From contig CALVFA010000045.1 in the NCBI GenBank assembly GCA_944326725.1, positions 1-64,000 on the forward strand: a stretch of DNA of 64,000 nt, in the 5' to 3' direction. The DNA is from an uncultured Elusimicrobiales bacterium. Its GTDB lineage: Bacteria; Elusimicrobiota; Elusimicrobia; Elusimicrobiales; Elusimicrobiaceae. How positions within the stretch are numbered: the first letter of the stretch is position 1; the number at the start of each line of letters is the position of its first letter. A program made the position numbers and the translations under genes. The notes beneath the pieces are model-generated. The model made no database searches and was not told the DNA's origin. It was given only the letters and a program-made list of their open reading frames with translations. This document shows positions 25,483 through 33,979 of the stretch, piece after piece.

Positions 25483-26544
25483 ATGACGTTACAACAAAGA
25501 GTTTTGGAAAAAACAACGGCACTCAAACAGCTCATGAAGCAAGAGGGGCTGGACGGACTGGTTATTACAAACAATATAGACCAGTTCTATATTTTAGATT
25601 TTTATTTTTACCCTGCGGAAACCGTTCTTTTGATATATGAGGGCGGACTGGTGTGTTTTACGCGCCAACTGTATGAAGCTCCTTTGAAAAAAATGTTTCC
25701 GTTTATGCAAGTCATCGGACAAGATAAAGAGCGCACGGCGGCGGTGGTGGCTGAAGCGGCCCGTTTGGGCTTAAAGCGGGTAGGCTTTGACGCTGAAAAA
25801 GAGAATTACATGGCGGGCAGCCTTTTTAAAGCTTCCGGGTTTGTAGAGACGGGCAGTCATGTGTCGCTTTTGCGCCAGACCAAAGATGAGCATGAGATTG
25901 CTGTCTTGCGTGACAGTTGCCGCATCGCTTATGAAACATATGAATATATTAAACCGCTTTTAAAAACGGGAGTGAGCGAATTTGAAGTGGCCGCTGAGAT
26001 GGAAAAATTTATGCGCATGAAAGGTGCTTCCGCTACATCTTTCTTAACCATTATCGCTTTTGGTGAAAATACGGCCAACCCGCACCATGAAACGTCCCAC
26101 CGCAAACTCAAAGACAATGAGGCGGTGTTGATGGATTTTGGCTGTATTTACAATGGCTATTGCTCCGATATTACCCGCAGCTGGTGGCATGGGGATAAAG
26201 AACCGGAAGAGTATACTAAGATTTGGCATATTGTAGACAAAGCCCGCCAAAGCGGTATCGCGGCGGAAAAACCCGGCGTAGCAGCGCAAAAAGTGGACGC
26301 CACCGCCCGCGGCATTATTACTGACGCTGGATACGGCGAATATTTTACCCATCGCTTGGGGCATGGCGTAGGTATGGAAATACATGAAGAGCCTTGCAAT
26401 GACCAAACTACCACAGCTATTCTTAAAAAAGGCAATGTCATTACGGTAGAACCGGGCATTTATTTGCCGGGCAAGTTTGGCGTGCGGTTGGAAGACACCA
26501 CCGTCATTACCGACACAGGAGCCGATATTTTAACCCGGAAATAA
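25483..26544 (+). CDS. M24 family Xaa-Pro peptidase, first copy
   Basis: A 353-residue pita-bread metallopeptidase of the Xaa-Pro aminopeptidase/prolidase type, cleaving peptides with proline at the second position. An N-terminal creatinase-like domain (residues 1-130) precedes the catalytic domain with five metal ligands: Asp in LMDFGCIYNGY, Asp in CSDITRSWW, His in THRLGHGVGMEIHE, Glu in VITVEPGIYLPG and the last Glu in GVRLEDT. It is followed after three bases by a paralog with the same architecture, suggesting a tandem duplication with altered substrate choice. Confidence 0.9.
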   Translation: MTLQQRVLEKTTALKQLMKQEGLDGLVITNNIDQFYILDFYFYPAETVLLIYEGGLVCFTRQLYEAPLKKMFPFMQVIGQDKERTAAVVAEAARLGLKRVGFDAEKENYMAGSLFKASGFVETGSHVSLLRQTKDEHEIAVLRDSCRIAYETYEYIKPLLKTGVSEFEVAAEMEKFMRMKGASATSFLTIIAFGENTANPHHETSHRKLKDNEAVLMDFGCIYNGYCSDITRSWWHGDKEPEEYTKIWHIVDKARQSGIAAEKPGVAAQKVDATARGIITDAGYGEYFTHRLGHGVGMEIHEEPCNDQTTTAILKKGNVITVEPGIYLPGKFGVRLEDTTVITDTGADILTRK

Positions 26545-26547
26545 ATT

Positions 26548-27603
26548 ATGAAAGACCTAAGCTGCCAACGCTTAAAAGATTTCCAAAAATTTCTAAAAAA
26601 CGCTCAGTTAGACGGATATCTGTGTCTGAGCGCTTTGGAGCTGCGCTACTTTTCAGGCATTGAACTTGACGCAGAAGAAGCCGTTTTTCTGCTAACCCCG
26701 CACAAAGCTTATTGCCTGACTAAGAAAATGATTGTGCCCAAAATGGCGCCGGCAACCCGTTTTTTTACAGTGCAGGCGGTGCAGGGCGACATGCTGGCGG
26801 CGGCTTTGGAACTGGCTGTAAAAAATAAATTAACCCGCCTGGCTTTTGATCCGCAGACGGCGGATTTTGCCCGAGGGGAGCAATTAGCCCGCGCCGGATT
26901 GTGCCGTTTAGAAGGCGGTGTGGCGGAAATGCGCAAAGTAAAATATGAAGACGAAACCGCTTTAATTAAAAAAGCCTGCCGCATTGCCGCAGAGGCTTTT
27001 GAAGAGGTAAAACCCCAAATCAAAACCGGTGTGAGTGAAGAGGACGTGCGCGTCATGATGGCTCTGGCCATGATTAAACGCGGGGCAGACAGCGTGCCTT
27101 TTAACATTGTTTGTTTTGGGGAGAACTGCGCAGACTGCCACCATACCCCTTCGGATAAACGCAAATTAAAAAAGAATGATGCTGTGTTAATGGATTTTGG
27201 TTGTTTTTATAAAGGCTATTGCTCTGACATTACCCGCAGCTGGTGGCATGGGGACAAAGAGCCTGCTGAGTACAATAAAATCTGGCATATTGTTGCTATG
27301 GCTAAAGAAGCCGCCGCCGGTTTGTTACGCGCCGGCTTGCCTGTGGCCCAGGTGGACAAAGCGGCCCGTGATGTAATAGAAGACGCCGGATATGGTCCGT
27401 ATTATATTCATACGACGGGTCATGCCATCGGACTGGAAGTGCATGAAGCTCCCATTGAGCGTGCCGGCGCGGTGGGAGAGCTGGAAGAAAATTATGTAGT
27501 GACTGTAGAGCCGGGCATTTATTTGCCAGGCAAATTCGGTGTGCGCTTAGAAGACAGCTATTTGGTTACCAAAACCGGCAGTAAAAATTTGACGAAAAAT
27601 TAA
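26548..27603 (+). CDS. M24 family Xaa-Pro peptidase, second copy
   Basis: A 351-residue paralog of the preceding gene, with the same two-domain layout and all metal-ligand motifs: LMDFGCFYKGY, CSDITRSWWHGDKEP, HTTGHAIGLEVHE, VVTVEPGIYLPGKFG and GVRLEDS. The N-terminal domain has diverged much more than the catalytic one, which fits different substrate specificity. No clear ribosome site precedes the ATG, so translation probably depends on the upstream gene three bases away. It is followed by efp; the M24-efp neighbourhood is common in bacteria. Confidence 0.9.
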   Translation: MKDLSCQRLKDFQKFLKNAQLDGYLCLSALELRYFSGIELDAEEAVFLLTPHKAYCLTKKMIVPKMAPATRFFTVQAVQGDMLAAALELAVKNKLTRLAFDPQTADFARGEQLARAGLCRLEGGVAEMRKVKYEDETALIKKACRIAAEAFEEVKPQIKTGVSEEDVRVMMALAMIKRGADSVPFNIVCFGENCADCHHTPSDKRKLKKNDAVLMDFGCFYKGYCSDITRSWWHGDKEPAEYNKIWHIVAMAKEAAAGLLRAGLPVAQVDKAARDVIEDAGYGPYYIHTTGHAIGLEVHEAPIERAGAVGELEENYVVTVEPGIYLPGKFGVRLEDSYLVTKTGSKNLTKN

Positions 27604-27642
27604 CGGGCTTGCCGCAAGGCCGCCCGCAAAGAGGTACAAGTT

Positions 27643-28215
27643 ATGATCAACACCACCCAGTTCCACGACGGACTGATTTTTGAAGATGAGAATGGACAGA
27701 TTGTAGAAATCATAGAGTTCCAACATCACCGCAAAAGCCAGGCCCGCGCCGTGGTACGCGTAAAATTGCGCAACATTCACACCGGTTCTTTGATTGAAAC
27801 GGCCTACCGGCCCGAAGATAAATTTAAAGAAGTGGAAGTGGAAAAACGCCCGTTTACCTATCTGTATGATGAGGGCGACATGGCTGTGTTTATGAACAGC
27901 GAGAACTATGAGCAAGTATCTGTGCCCATAGAAAAGCTCAAAGACCAGAAAAAATATTTGAAAGATAATATGGAAACGACGGGCATTTATATTAACGGTC
28001 AGCTGCTCAATATGGAGCTGCCCATTAAAGTACCCCTCACCATTGCCTCCACCGTGCCGGGCGTAAAAGGCGATACGGTGGCCAATATGACCAAAATGGC
28101 CACGTTGGAAACAGGTGCGGAAATCAAAGTGCCGCTTTTTATTAATGAAGGCGACAAAATTTTGGTGGACACCCGCACCGGCTCTTACGTAGAACGCGTG
28201 GTGGAGCCTAAATAA
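27643..28215 (+). CDS. efp: Elongation factor P with non-lysine tip
   Basis: A 190-residue three-domain translation factor that enters the E site and relieves stalling at proline runs. The KOW-like N-domain, OB domains and the C-terminal signature (GDTVANMTKMATLETGAEIK) are intact. The tip loop, normally HVKPGKGGAFVR, reads HHRKSQARAVVR, putting Gln33 where the modified Lys34 (or Arg32) normally sits. This points to an unmodified or differently modified EF-P. It starts 39 bases after the second M24 gene behind AGAGG, and its TAA stop shares one base with the next ATG. Confidence 0.92.
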   Translation: MINTTQFHDGLIFEDENGQIVEIIEFQHHRKSQARAVVRVKLRNIHTGSLIETAYRPEDKFKEVEVEKRPFTYLYDEGDMAVFMNSENYEQVSVPIEKLKDQKKYLKDNMETTGIYINGQLLNMELPIKVPLTIASTVPGVKGDTVANMTKMATLETGAEIKVPLFINEGDKILVDTRTGSYVERVVEPK

Positions 28216-28667
28216 TGTTTTGGTTAAAGCGCATGCTGGCGCTGGGAAGTTTGCTGTGTGCGGTGCCGGCGTGCGCTTTTACTTTTTCCTACGGGAATTT
28301 GTTTGATGTAAAAGATGTGAAAAACGAAGGAGGCGTGTTGCAGTTGCCTCTTTCGGGCGGGAAATATAAAAACGTCAAAATATTGGAAAAAGACGTATAT
28401 GATTTCCTGCTGCAATGCAAAACAGATTGCCGCTATCCGGCAGAAAGCACGCAATTTGTTTCCGTTGATTACCGCCAAGCGTTTACTAATGAGCGCATGC
28501 TGATAGCAGACGTGGATTTTAATAATGAAGTAACGCTGACGTTTCTGGTGTTTAAAAACAAAGACAGTTTTTCTGTCAAGGCGCCCCAAGAAGCGGTTTT
28601 TAAAGACAAGAAGCTGCAAAAACAGGTCAAAAAATATTTAATCCGTTTGGCAGAGAAAAATTTATGA
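28215..28667 (+). CDS. Small exported protein of unknown function
   Basis: A 150-residue protein with a signal peptide (about residues 1-21, ending PACA) and a mature part with no family I recognise. Two cysteines close together (LQCKTDCRY near residue 75) could form a disulfide. The C-terminus is Lys-rich. Its start overlaps the efp stop (TAATG) and its stop overlaps the next start (ATGA), so it is firmly embedded in the operon and translated by coupling. Confidence 0.72.
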   Translation: MFWLKRMLALGSLLCAVPACAFTFSYGNLFDVKDVKNEGGVLQLPLSGGKYKNVKILEKDVYDFLLQCKTDCRYPAESTQFVSVDYRQAFTNERMLIADVDFNNEVTLTFLVFKNKDSFSVKAPQEAVFKDKKLQKQVKKYLIRLAEKNL

Positions 28668-28999
28668 AATGTGTATTAGACGACGGTGCGGTATTAGCGC
28701 AGGAAGTGGAGCCGGCTTTTAGCTTTTTTAAAAGGCTTAAAGGGCTGATGTTTCGGGCTTCTTTGGCGCAGGGGCATGCTCTGCTGTTGGCGCCTTGTCC
28801 GCAGATACACACTTGTTTTATGCGTTTTAACATAGATGTAGTTTTCTTGGCGGAAGACGGCACCGTTTTATATGTGAAAGAAAATATGAAGCCTTGGCGT
28901 ATAAGTCCCTTTGTGCCGCATGCCGTACAGACGCTGGAACTGCCGGGAGGCGCTCTGAACGGCCGGGTGCGAGAAGGTCAGCGGGTGGATTTTAAATAA
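28664..28999 (+). CDS. DUF192 domain protein, no signal peptide
   Basis: A 111-residue DUF192 domain. The family pattern is complete: FFKRLKGLMFRASL near residue 22, ALLLAPCPQIHTCFMRFNIDVVFL near 40-63, and VRQTLELPGG-like end (AVQTLELPGGALN). DUF192 proteins are small and of unresolved function, most often exported; this copy appears cytosolic. A second, lipoprotein-like DUF192 gene is at 35443. It closes the efp operon by ATGA overlap with the upstream gene. Confidence 0.85.
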   Translation: MKCVLDDGAVLAQEVEPAFSFFKRLKGLMFRASLAQGHALLLAPCPQIHTCFMRFNIDVVFLAEDGTVLYVKENMKPWRISPFVPHAVQTLELPGGALNGRVREGQRVDFK

Positions 29000-29005
29000 A
29001 ATGAC

Positions 29006-29034
29006 TTGCGCCGTAACCGGGAACGGGGTATACT
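29006..29034 (+). promoter_or_regulatory. Promoter of the outer-membrane barrel gene
   Basis: TTGCGC (29006-29011), 17-base spacer, TATACT (29029-29034); the leader carries AGAGGAC seven bases before the ATG. Confidence 0.68.
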
Positions 29035-29052
29035 GAATATAAGAGGACAGAC

Positions 29053-29802
29053 ATGAAAAAACTATTTTTTACATTTTTAGCCGTTGCGTCTTTGAGCCTG
29101 CCGGGGCAGGCGCGTAACATTTGGGACGATTTTTCCGCCAATGTGTCACAGGATAATGTGCGGGCGTTTACCAAAGATTTGGGCGGTCTTATCGGCTCGG
29201 GCACTTATACCACCGGCCGGGTGTTGGGCTGGGGGGGCTTTCAAATCGGTCCGCGCGGCACGATGATTTTTAAAATGAGCAAAGGCAAAAACGACACCAC
29301 ACACACTGCTTTGGGTGAGCGCGATGAAGTGGGGGAAGTGTTTTATCCGTGGCTGCAGGCCGATATTGGCATGCCGTTTCGCTTAGACGGTTTTATCCGC
29401 GCCAGCAGTTATCAGGGTATGACGATTGCCGGCGGTGGTTTGCGCTGGGGTATTACGCGGCCTAATGAAATGTTGGGCTCCTTTCAGCCCATGTTGGTCA
29501 TTTCGGGCCACAGCGCCAGCGCGCGGGACTTTTCCGCCACGCACTATAACGCCAGCCTGGTACTGTCTATGAAGTTTAAATATTTTGTGCCGTATATTGG
29601 CGGCGGGGTGGATTATACCACTCTGCATATTAATCAAGCGGCCAACGCCCCAGAACTGGAAGGCACCAACGAATATGCGGCTACGGCGCGCGCTACCGTG
29701 GGTTTTAACTTCAAGCTTCCCGCCTATTTGGATTTGAGTTTAGCGGCTAACTATGCTTATTATGGCTTAGGGGCGGAAGCTTCTCTCTCTTTGCGTTTCT
29801 GA
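29053..29802 (+). CDS. Predicted outer-membrane beta-barrel protein
   Basis: A 249-residue exported protein: signal peptide ending at GQA near residue 21, then alternating amphipathic strands rich in Gly and aromatic residues (for example YLDLSLAANYAYYGLG) and a final Phe preceded by ASLSLR, the C-terminal strand signature recognised by the BAM machinery. About 8-10 strands are possible. No specific family is recognised. It has its own promoter just after the DUF192 gene. Confidence 0.72.
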   Translation: MKKLFFTFLAVASLSLPGQARNIWDDFSANVSQDNVRAFTKDLGGLIGSGTYTTGRVLGWGGFQIGPRGTMIFKMSKGKNDTTHTALGERDEVGEVFYPWLQADIGMPFRLDGFIRASSYQGMTIAGGGLRWGITRPNEMLGSFQPMLVISGHSASARDFSATHYNASLVLSMKFKYFVPYIGGGVDYTTLHINQAANAPELEGTNEYAATARATVGFNFKLPAYLDLSLAANYAYYGLGAEASLSLRF

Positions 29803-29866
29803 GAAAGTTCTAAATGCTTAGCTATAAATAGGTCTAGATTGTATCTGTATCTAGGTCCTTTGGCTC

Positions 29867-29895
29867 TTGGCATACAAAGACAAAAATTTTATCTT
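29867..29895 (+). promoter_or_regulatory. Promoter of the exported orphan gene
   Basis: TTGGCA (29867-29872), 17-base spacer, TATCTT (29890-29895). Confidence 0.6.
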
Positions 29896-29901
29896 ATCAA
29901 T

Positions 29902-29942
29902 AAGGAACCTAAGGAAAAAAGGAACCTAAGGAAAAAAGGAGC
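29902..29942 (+). repeat. Tandem 17-base repeat in the ribosome-binding leader
   Basis: AAGGAACCTAAGGAAAA occurs twice head to tail (29902-29918 and 29919-29935) and a third unit begins as AAGGAG, the actual ribosome site six bases before the ATG. Each unit holds two Shine-Dalgarno-like AAGGA motifs. Confidence 0.75.
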
Positions 29943-29947
29943 AATAT

Positions 29948-30526
29948 ATGAAAAAACTTATTCTGTTTGCCATAATGGGGCTGTTCTGTATCCCCTCTGT
30001 TAAGGCGGTATCTGTTGAACAAGTGTCTGCCGCTTTGGAAAAGGCGGATGTAAAGGCCCGGCTAGTGTCGGAAGAAAAATACAAAGGCTTTAACCCTCAT
30101 CTGACCAAGGAGCAGCAAGACGCCGTGCCGGCACTAGTGAAAGGGGTGTTGCAACGTATGCAAGATGCCGGATATGAATCTTTGACAGAGGCCGATATAA
30201 CGACGGCTTTGCAATTACATTTTGAAACGCTTAATTTCTTATCCGGGCACTACACCAGCCATGATATGGAAGTGTATACCGGCAAAAAAATTGCCGCAAC
30301 GGACGGCGATTTGCACCAACACGCCATTATATATGCTTTAAGTAAAATAATGCCTCCGCAAGCCCGTCCGGCTGATTATGCAGATATGAAATTTGCCCCT
30401 GTGTCCGACTGGAAAGACTTTCATTACCTGTGCCAAGAATATATGCAGAGCAGCTATTTGTTGCTTACGCGTATGCAGGATTGCCCGTGGGAAGAGTTAA
30501 AAGAAGTCATGTGCAATATTATGTAA
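29948..30526 (+). CDS. Exported protein of unknown function
   Basis: A 192-residue protein with a signal peptide (MKKLILFAIMGLFCIPSVKA) and a mostly helical mature part; no family recognised. Cys residues occur in HYLCQEYM, MQDCPWEEL and VMCNIM near the C-terminus. It has its own promoter and an unusual repeated ribosome-site leader, and it is closed by a terminator, so it is a single-gene unit. The repeated leader could permit slippage-based change in translation. Confidence 0.68.
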   Translation: MKKLILFAIMGLFCIPSVKAVSVEQVSAALEKADVKARLVSEEKYKGFNPHLTKEQQDAVPALVKGVLQRMQDAGYESLTEADITTALQLHFETLNFLSGHYTSHDMEVYTGKKIAATDGDLHQHAIIYALSKIMPPQARPADYADMKFAPVSDWKDFHYLCQEYMQSSYLLLTRMQDCPWEELKEVMCNIM

Positions 30527-30542
30527 ATTTATTGGCTCTCAA

Positions 30543-30578
30543 AAACCCCGCGCCTATTTATTAAGCGCGGGGTTTTTT
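30543..30578 (+). terminator. Intrinsic terminator of the exported orphan gene
   Basis: CCCCGCGC (30546-30553) pairs with GCGCGGGG (30565-30572), followed by T6. Confidence 0.9.
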
Positions 30579-30718
30579 ATTGCGTTGCATTTAGAAGAGG
30601 TAAAAAATAATGACCAAGACCGTCTGGTTTCCCTTTAGTTAGGTCCGGGCCTATTATGCTTGGCACATAAATAGCAAACAGAGAGAAAAGCGTTCTTCAG
30701 CCCGCTTGTGCTATGTTA

Positions 30719-30745
30719 ATAAAAAACCCCCGCTTAAGCGGGGGG
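30719..30745 (-). terminator. Intrinsic terminator of metK
   Basis: On the minus strand CCCCCGC-TTAA-GCGGGGG followed by T6. The stretch between this and the opposing terminator (about 140 bases) holds no gene I can support. Confidence 0.85.
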
Positions 30746-30759
30746 CTGGGAAAAGCGTT

Positions 30760-31923
30760 TTATTTGCCGGCGGCAGCTTGCAAAGCCTTTACTTTGTCTG
30801 TAGCTTCCCAAGGCAGCTCTTTGCGTCCAAAGTGCCCATAGGCTGCCGTTTGCAGATAGATGGGGTTGCGCAGTTTAAACTGCTCAATAATGCCGCGCGG
30901 CGTAAGCGGAAACACTTTGCGTGCAATTTGCGCCAGTTTTTCGTCGGGTATTTTACCCGTGCCGTCCGTATCTACATAAAAGCCCACGGGCTCCTCTCTG
31001 CCAATAGCATAGGCAATTTGCACCGTGCATTCTTTGGCCAGCTTGGCCGCCACGATATTTTTGGCGATGTAGCGTGCCATATACGCGGCGGAGCGGTCCA
31101 CTTTGGTGGGGTCCTTGCCGGAGAAAGCGCCGCCGCCGTGCGGGCAGCGTCCGCCGTAGGTGTCCACAATGATTTTGCGGCCGGTCATGCCGGTGTCACT
31201 TTGCGGCCCGCCGATGACAAATTTGCCGGTGGGGTTAATTAAAATTTTAGTGTCTTTATCCATCCATTTTTTAATGGCGGGGATAATGGTTACGGCTTCA
31301 ATTTCTTTTTTGGATTTGTCGGTAATTTTATTGCCGGAGCGGTCCAAAATATCCTCCGTGTGCTGGGTAGACACCACCACTGTGTCCACACGCACCGGCT
31401 CGCCGTCTTGGTATTCCACCGTTACTTGGCTTTTGGCGTCGGGGCCGATGTAAGGCAGGGTTTTGTTTTTGCGCGCCCGTTCCAGATTTTTCAAAATGTC
31501 ATTAGCCAGCACCAGCGGCAGCGGCATATATTCCATCGTTTCATCTACGGCATAGCCGACCATGAGGCCCTGGTCCCCGGCGCCGCCCACATCTACGCCC
31601 TGGCTGATGTCGGGTGATTGTTTTCCAATTACGTTAACCACGGCGCAGGTGTCTGCGTTAAAGCCGTATTTGGCGTCGGTATAGCCGATGTCTTTAAGCA
31701 GGCCGCGCACCAAGTGCTCCACGTCCACCCAGGTTTTGGTGGTGATTTCTCCACCCACTACCACCAGGCCGCGGGTAATGTAAGTTTCGCAGGCCACGCG
31801 GGCGGTGCGGTCTTTTTTTAAAATCTCGTCTAGAATTAAATCAGAAATCTGGTCGCAGATTTTGTCGGGGTGTCCTTTGGAGACGGACTCCGAAGTAAAA
31901 AAACATTTGCCTTGTTTAATCAT
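30760..31923 (-). CDS. metK: S-adenosylmethionine synthetase
   Basis: A 387-residue enzyme forming S-adenosylmethionine from methionine and ATP. Motifs include [20 protein letters not shown] at the N-terminus (His of GHPDK), GAGDQGLM near residue 117, [20 protein letters not shown] near 230 and [16 protein letters not shown] near 255 (P-loop-like). Complete and of normal length. CAGGAG lies six bases upstream of the ATG. The leader is too short for a SAM riboswitch. It is transcribed divergently from xth out of a shared palindromic AT-rich region. Confidence 0.97.
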   Translation of the reverse strand: MIKQGKCFFTSESVSKGHPDKICDQISDLILDEILKKDRTARVACETYITRGLVVVGGEITTKTWVDVEHLVRGLLKDIGYTDAKYGFNADTCAVVNVIGKQSPDISQGVDVGGAGDQGLMVGYAVDETMEYMPLPLVLANDILKNLERARKNKTLPYIGPDAKSQVTVEYQDGEPVRVDTVVVSTQHTEDILDRSGNKITDKSKKEIEAVTIIPAIKKWMDKDTKILINPTGKFVIGGPQSDTGMTGRKIIVDTYGGRCPHGGGAFSGKDPTKVDRSAAYMARYIAKNIVAAKLAKECTVQIAYAIGREEPVGFYVDTDGTGKIPDEKLAQIARKVFPLTPRGIIEQFKLRNPIYLQTAAYGHFGRKELPWEATDKVKALQAAAGK

Positions 31924-31961
31924 ATATCGCTCCTGAAAAGGTCCGCAGGCGGGCAATTTAT

Positions 31962-31979
31962 TATAATACCTATTATACT
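31962..31979. promoter_or_regulatory. Palindromic divergent -10 region of metK and xth
   Basis: TATAATACCTATTATACT contains TATAAT and TATACT on the plus strand and, by symmetry, TATAAT-type boxes on the minus strand. One inverted repeat could thus serve both genes. No good -35 is visible on either side. Confidence 0.5.
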
Positions 31980-31997
31980 ATTTAAGGAGCTCGCTTC

Positions 31998-32768
31998 GTG
32001 TTGACCAAACTGATTTCGTGGAATGTAAACGGCCTGCGCGCCGTGGAAAAAAAGGGATTTGCCGATTTCTTGCAGACGTGCGGGGCCGATATTTTGGCCT
32101 TGCAGGAAACCAAAGCTTTGCCGGAGCAGCTTTCCCAGGCGCTGCGCGCGCCGCAGGGCTGGCACAGCTATTTTTGCTCCGCCGAGCGCAAAGGCTATAG
32201 CGGCGTGGCGGTCTACAGCCGCCGGGAGCCTTTGCACGTGGAATATGGGCTCGGCTGTGAAGAGTTTGACCGCGAGGGCCGCACCTTGATTTTGGAATAT
32301 CCCACCTTTTTCTTTTTAAACATTTATTTTCCAAACGGCGGGCAAGGGCCGGAGCGTATAGATTTTAAACTGCGCTTTTATGACTTCTTTTTACAGAAAA
32401 GCAAAGAACTTTTTAAAACGGGCAAAACGGTTATTGTCTGCGGGGATGTAAACACCGCCCATATGCCTATAGACTTGGCCCGCCCCAAAGAGAACGAAAA
32501 AAACACCGGCTTTTTGCCGCAGGAACGCGCCTGGCTGGACCGCTTTTTTACTGAAGGCTACGCCGACACATTCCGCCATTTTGTCAAAGACGGTGGCCAT
32601 TACAGCTGGTGGGATTATAAAACCGGCGCGCGCAAAAGAAACGTGGGCTGGCGGATAGATTATTTCTTTATAGATACCCCTTCCATAGGCAAGCTAAAAA
32701 GCGCCTCTATGCTCTCTGATGTCATGGGCTCAGACCATTGCCCCATAGAAATCACGGCGGATTTGTAG
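31998..32768 (+). CDS. xth: Exodeoxyribonuclease III (AP endonuclease)
   Basis: A 256-residue ExoIII/APE1-family enzyme that cuts DNA at abasic sites and degrades 3' ends in base-excision repair. Motifs: ISWNVNGLRA, LALQETK (catalytic Glu near residue 35), YSGVAVYS, CGDVNTAH, the Tyr/Trp-containing HYSWWDY, WRIDYFF and the final SDHCPI (catalytic His). The GTG start is eight bases after AAGGAG. It ends with TAG and is followed by a terminator. Confidence 0.94.
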   Translation: MLTKLISWNVNGLRAVEKKGFADFLQTCGADILALQETKALPEQLSQALRAPQGWHSYFCSAERKGYSGVAVYSRREPLHVEYGLGCEEFDREGRTLILEYPTFFFLNIYFPNGGQGPERIDFKLRFYDFFLQKSKELFKTGKTVIVCGDVNTAHMPIDLARPKENEKNTGFLPQERAWLDRFFTEGYADTFRHFVKDGGHYSWWDYKTGARKRNVGWRIDYFFIDTPSIGKLKSASMLSDVMGSDHCPIEITADL

Positions 32769-32800
32769 CCGTAGATTTTTTGTTGTTGACACGTCCATTT

Positions 32801-32828
32801 AACCCCGGGCTATAAGCCCGGGGTTTTT
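32801..32828 (+). terminator. Intrinsic terminator of xth
   Basis: AACCCCGGGC (32801-32810) pairs with GCCCGGGGTT (32816-32825), followed by T residues. Confidence 0.9.
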
Positions 32829-32880
32829 ATTTCAAAAGCTTTGCACTATTTGGCCTGTTGCTAAACGGCTTGGGAGAGGC

Positions 32881-32980
32881 TTTGGGGTTTCGTGAAGGGC
32901 TTTGGCACTTTGTGACGGGTTTTGGCACTTTGTGACAAGCTTTGGCGCTTTGTGACGGGCTTTGGTGATTTGTGCCGGGC
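32881..32980. repeat. Five tandem 20-base repeats between convergent genes
   Basis: Five head-to-tail units starting at 32881, 32901, 32921, 32941 and 32961, consensus TTTGGCACTTTGTGACGGGC; the inner copies differ at two to five positions and the first is most diverged. The period is not a multiple of three, and the short frame across it on the minus strand has no ribosome site, so it is not coding. Two helical turns per unit would suit a row of protein-binding sites. Confidence 0.85.
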
Positions 32981-33040
32981 GCTGTTTTCTGAACGGATTT
33001 TATTTTCAAAACTCCAAACCTACGTCTAGGGTTGGGGTAT

Positions 33041-33068
33041 AAAAAAGGAGGCCCAAGGCGTCCTTTTT
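33041..33068 (-). terminator. Terminator of the VIT-type transporter gene
   Basis: AAAAAGGA with inner GCC/GGC pairing and TCCTTTTT; the A/T-rich stem ends give a T tail on either strand. Confidence 0.65.
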
Positions 33069-33105
33069 AAATTGCCGGCGCTTTGTTTCGGCGCTTTTTG
33101 GAAGC

Positions 33106-33975
33106 TCAGCCGGCCTGTATGCCGGTTAATGCCTGCAAAACATAGCCGATACAGAAGCTGACCGCCGCCACGCCAAAGCTCAGCCCCGCCATTTCCAAGA
33201 AGCGGTGTTTAAAGTTTTCGCTTTTGGCTACGGAGTAGTAAAACGTAAAGGCCGCAATGACCAGCAACGCCAAACATAACATCAGCCCCAAAGCCACAAA
33301 CACATTGCTGAGCAGTGCATAGGGCGCCACCAGTAAAGCTACTGTCAAAATATACGCCCCGGTGGTGTACACGGCGGCTTTGACGGGGTGTTTGCCGTTT
33401 TCTTTCTCTGCCTTGGAAGAAAGATATTCAGAAGAGCCCATGCTTAACGCCGCCGCTATGCCCGTAATCGCCCCGGTCAGCGCGACCAGTTGGGGGTTTT
33501 GCAATGCAAAAGTGAACCCGGCCAGCGCCCCGGTAAATTCCACCAGCGCGTCGCTGAGTCCCAGCACCACAGAGCCCATATAGTTTAATTTTTCTTCATT
33601 GATTAACCCCAGCAGCGCGTTTTCGTGCTCTTCTTCTTCCATGGAGAGCTTTTGTATTTCAGGAAATTCGCTGTATTTAAAATACGTGGCGGCGGCTTGC
33701 CCTTCGTTATTTTCCATCAGTTTGACGGCAAAGGTCAGCCCCAGCGTGCGCGCTAAAAATAAATACCAGTTTACTTTGAGGCGGTTGGCAGCGGCCTGCA
33801 CCCCGGTCCGTTGGGCGATGATATCATGGTGGCGGGCCTCCGCCGCCGCAATACCGCGCAGTACCTGGGCGTTGTCCGGGTTTTTTTCATATTCGGCCAG
33901 CTTGCCGTAAATAATGCTTTCGGTCAGTTCCGCTTGTTGGAACTTTAGTAAGTTTTGTTGTAATTGTTTATCCAT
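33106..33975 (-). CDS. Ferritin-like/VIT1 (CCC1) family metal transporter
   Basis: A 289-residue protein joining an N-terminal ferritin-like helical domain (residues 1 to about 135, with E..E/H motifs such as AAAEARHHD and MEEEEHENALLG) to a VIT1/CCC1 membrane domain of five helices (GLSDALVEFTGALAGFTFAL, SMGSSEYLSSKAE). The related MbfA/Erv proteins export iron or manganese, the soluble part sensing or feeding the metal. It begins four bases after the upstream M20 gene stop and is the last gene of a leftward three-gene operon. No clear ribosome site. Confidence 0.88.
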   Translation of the reverse strand: MDKQLQQNLLKFQQAELTESIIYGKLAEYEKNPDNAQVLRGIAAAEARHHDIIAQRTGVQAAANRLKVNWYLFLARTLGLTFAVKLMENNEGQAAATYFKYSEFPEIQKLSMEEEEHENALLGLINEEKLNYMGSVVLGLSDALVEFTGALAGFTFALQNPQLVALTGAITGIAAALSMGSSEYLSSKAEKENGKHPVKAAVYTTGAYILTVALLVAPYALLSNVFVALGLMLCLALLVIAAFTFYYSVAKSENFKHRFLEMAGLSFGVAAVSFCIGYVLQALTGIQAG

Positions 33976-33979
33976 AATT

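Noticed and set aside
31924-31997. SAM riboswitch before metK
   Set aside because: The whole divergent region is 74 bases and the metK leader is far too short for any known SAM aptamer.
32881-32980. Replication-origin iterons
   Set aside because: No rep or dnaA gene, no DnaA-box cluster and no AT-rich unwinding element adjacent.
32827-33009. A 60-codon frame on the minus strand across the 20-base repeats
   Set aside because: No ribosome site, the repeat period is not a multiple of three, and composition follows the repeat rather than a protein.
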